From positions 1 through 9,705 of the forward strand of contig JAJFJX010000001.1 of NCBI GenBank assembly GCA_021773655.1: a stretch of 9,705 nucleotides of DNA, in the 5' to 3' direction. The notes below the pieces were generated by a model. It worked only from the letters and a program-made list of their open reading frames with translations, did not search any database and had not been told where the DNA came from. This stretch comes from Panacagrimonas sp. (lineage in GTDB: Bacteria > Pseudomonadota > Gammaproteobacteria > Nevskiales > Nevskiaceae). Below, one piece after another: positions 6,360 to 9,705 of the stretch; within the stretch, counting starts at the first letter, position 1; each line of letters begins with the position of its first letter. Made by a program: the position numbers and the translations under genes.

Positions 6360-7403
6360 TCAATCCGCGCGCGGCAGGTGCTCGTGAATGAATCGCAGCT
6401 TGCGGATCACCGGCTGTGCCAGCACGAAGGGATAGCTGTCGGACAGGCCCAGGCTGCGATCGAGGTTGTTGAGCACGTAGGTCAATGCCAGCCAGTCGGC
6501 GATCAGCCTGTCGAATGATCGCCGGTGCTGGGGCTCCGCCGCATCCAGCGTCAGGCGTGGCTCGTCGTCGCGGTGCGGCTGCACGCCCAGGCCGCAGTGG
6601 GCCGCGGTATCCAGCGCGGTGATCATGTGCAGGTAGTGTGCCCAGCTCTCGGCCCAGTCCTCCCAGGGATGGGTGCTGGCATAGGCGCTGACGTGCTCGT
6701 CCTGCCAGCCGACCGGCGGCCCCTGGTCGTAATGCCGCTGCAGCGCCGCCGCGTAGTCCTGGCGCTCGTCGCCGAAGCATTTGCGAAAGGCGGCCTCCAG
6801 ACCGGCGTCGCGGATCAGGCGATCCCAGTAGTAATGGCCGACCTCGTGGCGCAGGTGACCCAGCACCGTGCGATAGGGCTCGTGCAGGGCCAGCCGGCGG
6901 CGTTCTCGTTCGAGGTCGTCGGCCTCGGCGATGTTGATGGTGATGATGCCGTTGTCGTGGCCGGTGAGGATGCTGCCGGGCGCGTGGACCTGATCGGCCA
7001 TGAATCGGTATTCCAGGCCGTCCAGCGGCAGACCGAGGTCGAGCAGCGTGAACACCAGGCGCCGCTTGGCCGTCTCCAGCTTGGCCCAGGCCTGGCGATT
7101 CCCCGGCACGTCCAGATCGGGCAGGACGCGGGTCAGCCGGCAGGACTGGCACAAGGATTCTGGATCGGTGTCGGGCACGGCCCAGTTGCAGACCCCCGGT
7201 CCGACGTAGTTTTCACACAGACGCACTTCACCGCCCTGCCAGGTGGCGCACAGCACCTGCCATCGGCCCTCGGACGCCGCCGGCGCCAGCGCCGTCATCG
7301 CGCCCAGCTCCGGCAGGTAGGCCAGCGTGTGGCCGCACTTGATGCAGTCCGAGTTTTCGAAATACAGCGTCTGCGCGCAGACGTCGCAGTGAAACACCCT
7401 CAT
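6360..7403 (-). CDS. Putative zinc-binding metallopeptidase with N-terminal zinc ribbons
   Basis: The 347-residue protein has a zinc ribbon at the N-terminus (C6-x2-C9 and C20-x2-C23). A second cysteine cluster follows (C63, C72, C85-x2-C88). The catalytic signature is RHEVGHYYWD (HExxH at 186-190), and a downstream motif HPWEDWAESWAHYLH (245-259) probably supplies a third ligand and supporting residues. This order matches the bacterial family annotated as 'putative zinc-binding metallopeptidase' with a ribbon domain. No signal peptide is visible, so it is probably cytosolic; its substrate is unknown. The start ATG 7403 has GAGG 8 nt upstream; an in-frame GTG two codons earlier is too close to that site. 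It is convergent with the regulator gene across about 127 bp and lies downstream of the monooxygenase gene on the same strand. Confidence 0.85.
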   Translation of the reverse strand: MRVFHCDVCAQTLYFENSDCIKCGHTLAYLPELGAMTALAPAASEGRWQVLCATWQGGEVRLCENYVGPGVCNWAVPDTDPESLCQSCRLTRVLPDLDVPGNRQAWAKLETAKRRLVFTLLDLGLPLDGLEYRFMADQVHAPGSILTGHDNGIITINIAEADDLERERRRLALHEPYRTVLGHLRHEVGHYYWDRLIRDAGLEAAFRKCFGDERQDYAAALQRHYDQGPPVGWQDEHVSAYASTHPWEDWAESWAHYLHMITALDTAAHCGLGVQPHRDDEPRLTLDAAEPQHRRSFDRLIADWLALTYVLNNLDRSLGLSDSYPFVLAQPVIRKLRFIHEHLPRAD

Positions 7404-7411
7404 GGGCACCG

Positions 7412-7415
7412 CCTC
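7412..7415 (-). promoter_or_regulatory. Shine-Dalgarno of the metallopeptidase gene
   Basis: GAGG lies 8 nt before ATG 7403 on the minus strand and favours it over the GTG at 7409, which would be only 2 nt away. Confidence 0.5.
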
Positions 7416-7457
7416 GTGTCTTCAGGTCAGTCCCAGCATAGGCGCTTTCCATGCGTC

Positions 7458-7476
7458 GGCGCCGGCAACGGGCGCC
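7458..7476 (-). other. Hairpin after the monooxygenase stop codon
   Basis: GGCGCC-N7-GGCGCC is a perfect 6-bp self-complementary pair, beginning about 4 nt after the monooxygenase stop. No U-tract follows on the minus strand, so an mRNA-stabilising or weak Rho-type role is more likely than intrinsic termination. The metallopeptidase gene starts about 55 nt further on. Confidence 0.35.
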
Positions 7477-7480
7477 ACCC

Positions 7481-9019
7481 TCAGGTTCGATCCACGGTGT
7501 AGTGACGGGACTCGAAATGCGCCATCTGGGCGCGAAACTGTGTCGCCAGACCCGGGTACATGGTGGCATTGAAGCCGTCGTCGGTCAGGTACCAGCTCTT
7601 GCAGCCGCTGTTCCAGTTGGTCCGTGCAAGACGCTTCTGGATGGCGGCGTTATAGGCCTTCTGTGCGTCTGCGCGCACGTCGAGCACCTTGAGGTCCTCA
7701 CCCAGCAGCCTGGCCACGCCTTTGACGATGTAGTCGATCTGCGCCTCCATGTAGACCAGCGCCGAGTTGTGGCCCGGGCCGGAGTTGGGGCCGAAGGTCA
7801 GAAACAGGTTCGGATAGCCCGACACGCTGACGCTCTTGTAGGCCTGCGCCCCGCGCGACCACTCCTGGTCGAGCTGGCGACCGCCCAGGCCGGTGATCGG
7901 GAACGGCGCGCCGGCCTTGCTCACGTCAAAGCCGGTGGCGAACACGATGCAGTCGAACCGGTGCTCGATGCCCTCCACGGTGCGGATCCCCCCGGGCGAA
8001 AGACTCGCGATCGGCCAGGTGATGAGCTTGGCGTTGGGCGCCTGCAAGGCAGGGTACCAGTCGTTGGAAATGAGAATCCGCTTGCAGCCCAGGCGGTAGT
8101 CCGGTGTGAGCTGGCGGCGCAGCCAGCCGTCCTTCACCTCCATGCGCAGATATAGCCTGGCCAGTTGCTCCAGCAGTGCGGTCGCCGGCGTGGTCCACAC
8201 CACGCCGACCGCCATGGACTCGTGCACCCAGTACAGAAGCTCGCGAAACGCGGTCTGCGCGGCGGGCAGGCGCGCAAACAGCGTCTTGCTCCACTCGGGC
8301 GCGGCGTAGTCCGGCCGCGGCATCACCCAGGCCGGGGTGCGCTGGAACACCTTGACGTTGGCCGCCAGCTTGACCAGCTCCGGCACGATCTGGATCGCGC
8401 TGGCACCGGTGCCGACCACGGCGATCTTCTTGCCCCTGAAATCGTAGGCATGGTCCCAGCGCGCGCTGTGGATCTTGTGGCCCTGGTAGGTTTCCAGGCC
8501 CGGAATGGCGGGCCAGCTCGAATTGCTCAGCGGTCCCTGCGCCATGACCACGCTGCGTGCGCGGTGCGTCTGGCCGCCTGCCGTGTGCACGGCCCACTGG
8601 CCGGCCGCCTCGTCGAACACCATGCCGGTAACGTTCTGATTGAAACGCACCCGCCCGGCCAGATCGAATCTGTCCACCAGTTGATGGATGTAGCCGAGGA
8701 TCTCGCGGCTACCCGAAAACCCGCGTGACCACTGCGGGTTCTGGGCAAAGGAATACGAGTAGAGGTTGGAGGGAATGTCGCAGGCCGCGCCCGGGTACTG
8801 GTTGTCGCGCCAGGTGCCGCCGACTTCCGCGCCACGCTCAAGGAGCACGACGTCGCGGATGCCGGCCTGCTGCAGGCGAATGGCGGTTCCCAGGCCCGCA
8901 AAACCGGCGCCGACGATCAGCACGTCGACGGTGGGCGAATCGGGCTTCGGTACCTCCACGTTGGCGACCGGGGCGGCCTTGTTGCGGCGCTTGAAACTGG
9001 GCAGGTGGATGTCGTTCAC
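7481..9019 (-). CDS. Flavin-binding Baeyer-Villiger-type monooxygenase
   Basis: The 512-residue protein is a class B flavoprotein monooxygenase, expected to use FAD, NADPH and O2 to insert oxygen next to a ketone or to oxidise a heteroatom. It shows the FAD Rossmann motif GAGFAGLG (37-44) with E61 closing the fold, GGTW (67-70) and the NQYPGAACDIPS block (73-84). The Baeyer-Villiger fingerprint FxGxxxHxxxW(P/D) appears as YQGHKIHSARWD (178-189), with tyrosine replacing the first phenylalanine. The NADPH-binding motif is GTGASA (203-208), and an FATGFD motif follows near the C-terminal third. Length is normal for the family. The start is GTG 9019 with GGAGG 8 nt upstream. It follows the ferritin-like gene by 102 nt on the same strand. 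Substrate cannot be inferred. Confidence 0.93.
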   Translation of the reverse strand: MNDIHLPSFKRRNKAAPVANVEVPKPDSPTVDVLIVGAGFAGLGTAIRLQQAGIRDVVLLERGAEVGGTWRDNQYPGAACDIPSNLYSYSFAQNPQWSRGFSGSREILGYIHQLVDRFDLAGRVRFNQNVTGMVFDEAAGQWAVHTAGGQTHRARSVVMAQGPLSNSSWPAIPGLETYQGHKIHSARWDHAYDFRGKKIAVVGTGASAIQIVPELVKLAANVKVFQRTPAWVMPRPDYAAPEWSKTLFARLPAAQTAFRELLYWVHESMAVGVVWTTPATALLEQLARLYLRMEVKDGWLRRQLTPDYRLGCKRILISNDWYPALQAPNAKLITWPIASLSPGGIRTVEGIEHRFDCIVFATGFDVSKAGAPFPITGLGGRQLDQEWSRGAQAYKSVSVSGYPNLFLTFGPNSGPGHNSALVYMEAQIDYIVKGVARLLGEDLKVLDVRADAQKAYNAAIQKRLARTNWNSGCKSWYLTDDGFNATMYPGLATQFRAQMAHFESRHYTVDRT

Positions 9020-9027
9020 AGTGCGGA

Positions 9028-9032
9028 CCTCC
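9028..9032 (-). promoter_or_regulatory. Strong Shine-Dalgarno of the monooxygenase gene
   Basis: GGAGG on the minus strand lies 8 nt before the GTG start at 9019. It supports a GTG rather than ATG initiation codon for the monooxygenase. Confidence 0.65.
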
Positions 9033-9052
9033 GAAGCAAGGAAGGAAGGCAG

Positions 9053-9069
9053 GGCGGGCAGCGCCCGCC
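9053..9069 (-). repeat. Hairpin 2 of a duplicated stem in the ferritin-like/monooxygenase spacer
   Basis: GGCGGGC-GCT-GCCCGCC on the minus strand is a perfect 7-bp stem with a 3-nt loop. Its arms are identical to those of the hairpin at 9105-9121; only the loop differs. It ends about 20 nt upstream of the monooxygenase Shine-Dalgarno. A competing palindrome CCGCCGGCGG (9065-9074) overlaps one arm. Confidence 0.5.
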
Positions 9070-9104
9070 GGCGGTGTTCGATTGATCGGAAAAGCTGCGC
9101 GGTT

Positions 9105-9121
9105 GGCGGGCCTTGCCCGCC
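9105..9121 (-). repeat. Hairpin 1 of a duplicated stem, directly after the ferritin-like stop codon
   Basis: GGCGGGC-AAG-GCCCGCC on the minus strand begins at the base after the TGA. The 7-bp arms repeat exactly in the hairpin at 9053-9069. No U-tract follows, so it is not a classical terminator. It could protect the upstream message from 3' decay while letting transcription continue into the monooxygenase gene. Confidence 0.5.
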
Positions 9122-9705
9122 TCAGGCCGCCGGCTTCCAGGTCAGTTCGTTGACCCAGGTCGGCACGGGCGGCAGCGCCTTGGGCGGAATCCTTGCCGTG
9201 AGCTTGACCAGCGCGTCGACCGGCACGTGGTAGGCGCGCACCCCGCGGTCGATCACCCAGCGCCCCTGGCGCGAGATGAGCCGGAACCAGGGGTTGCGAC
9301 GTCCGCCCCTTGTTCCGCCGACACGTTCGTACTTGCGCACGGCGTCGTAGAGCTTTTCTTCCTTGAGGCCAAGCTCGACCAGGTTGTCGCGCATCTTGTT
9401 GAGCAGCGGCAGATAGGCCGCGATGCCGAGCAGCAGGCGCGGATCGATCATCCTGGCGACGAACTCCAGCCCCTGCCGGTACAGGGGACCGTGGCCGAGC
9501 TTTTCCAGCACGTGGAAGTCCACGCCCAGATGGCGCGACTCGTCCTCGTTGATGTGCCTGAACACGGCGTGGCAGACCGGATCCTCGACGGTGTCGAGCA
9601 GGAACTTCGCCAGTGCGCCGTCGAGCGTGATCTCCAGCATCGGGATCACCGAGCCGAGCACCGACAGCGGCATCTTGTCTGCGTAGGTGTCGAGCCACTC
9701 GACGA
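9122..9705 (-). CDS. Ferritin-like di-iron protein, C-terminal part, truncated by the window edge
   Basis: The frame is open from the right edge to the TGA at 9124-9122; about 194 residues are visible. LEITLDGALAKFLLDTVEDP is followed by a helix with NEDESRH (about 9527-9547 on the DNA). The spaced E...ExxRH pattern is typical of the second half of a ferritin-like four-helix di-iron site. The first ligand pair should lie in the missing N-terminal part. The C-terminal 100 residues are basic and not recognised. Related di-iron proteins act as oxygenases, desaturases or oxidases, so an oxidative role beside the monooxygenase is plausible but unproven. An internal ATG at 9673 is not the start, because in-frame coding (VEWLDTYADK) continues upstream of it. 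Confidence 0.75.
   Translation of the reverse strand, partial: VEWLDTYADKMPLSVLGSVIPMLEITLDGALAKFLLDTVEDPVCHAVFRHINEDESRHLGVDFHVLEKLGHGPLYRQGLEFVARMIDPRLLLGIAAYLPLLNKMRDNLVELGLKEEKLYDAVRKYERVGGTRGGRRNPWFRLISRQGRWVIDRGVRAYHVPVDALVKLTARIPPKALPPVPTWVNELTWKPAA

Overview
The window is a GC-rich, densely coded bacterial chromosome segment. The gene families (an NtrC-type two-component pair, an outer-membrane beta-barrel ending in phenylalanine, a Vibrio-type 'thermostable hemolysin' homologue, a Baeyer-Villiger-type monooxygenase) point to a Proteobacterium, most likely a high-GC gammaproteobacterium. That placement is an inference from family content only. No tRNA, rRNA, CRISPR array or insertion sequence was seen.

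Layout. (1) On the minus strand, 1-1178 holds a thermostable-hemolysin-family gene. It overlaps, through ATGA, an AMP-forming acyl/aryl ligase that runs off the left edge. (2) Positions 1179-1393 form a regulatory region. It contains a near-consensus sigma-54 (-24/-12) promoter pointing into the hemolysin-family gene, a hairpin in the predicted leader, and several dyad repeats upstream. (3) On the minus strand, 1394-2937 holds an outer-membrane beta-barrel gene followed, through a TGATG overlap, by a small secreted phosphate-binding-protein-like gene. (4) A short, AT-richer divergent region (2938-3086) separates these from the plus-strand pair at 3087-6232: a membrane histidine kinase and a sigma-54-activating response regulator, overlapping by ATGA. 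(5) Convergent to that pair, on the minus strand, lie a zinc-ribbon metallopeptidase (6360-7403), a flavin monooxygenase of the Baeyer-Villiger type (7481-9019), and a ferritin-like di-iron protein that runs off the right edge (9122-9705).

How the parts may fit together. The left two thirds reads as one candidate unit. A membrane kinase and an enhancer-binding regulator sit beside an envelope pair (barrel plus periplasmic solute-binding-like protein). The only convincing sigma-54 promoter I found in the window drives the hemolysin-family/ligase operon next door. The simplest hypothesis is that an envelope or solute signal, perhaps sensed with the help of the barrel and binding protein, switches on a small acyl-chemistry operon. 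The hemolysin-family protein has no visible signal peptide and its gene is coupled to an acyl-activating enzyme, so it is more likely a cytosolic biosynthetic enzyme than a toxin. The right third looks like a separate oxidative-metabolism region.
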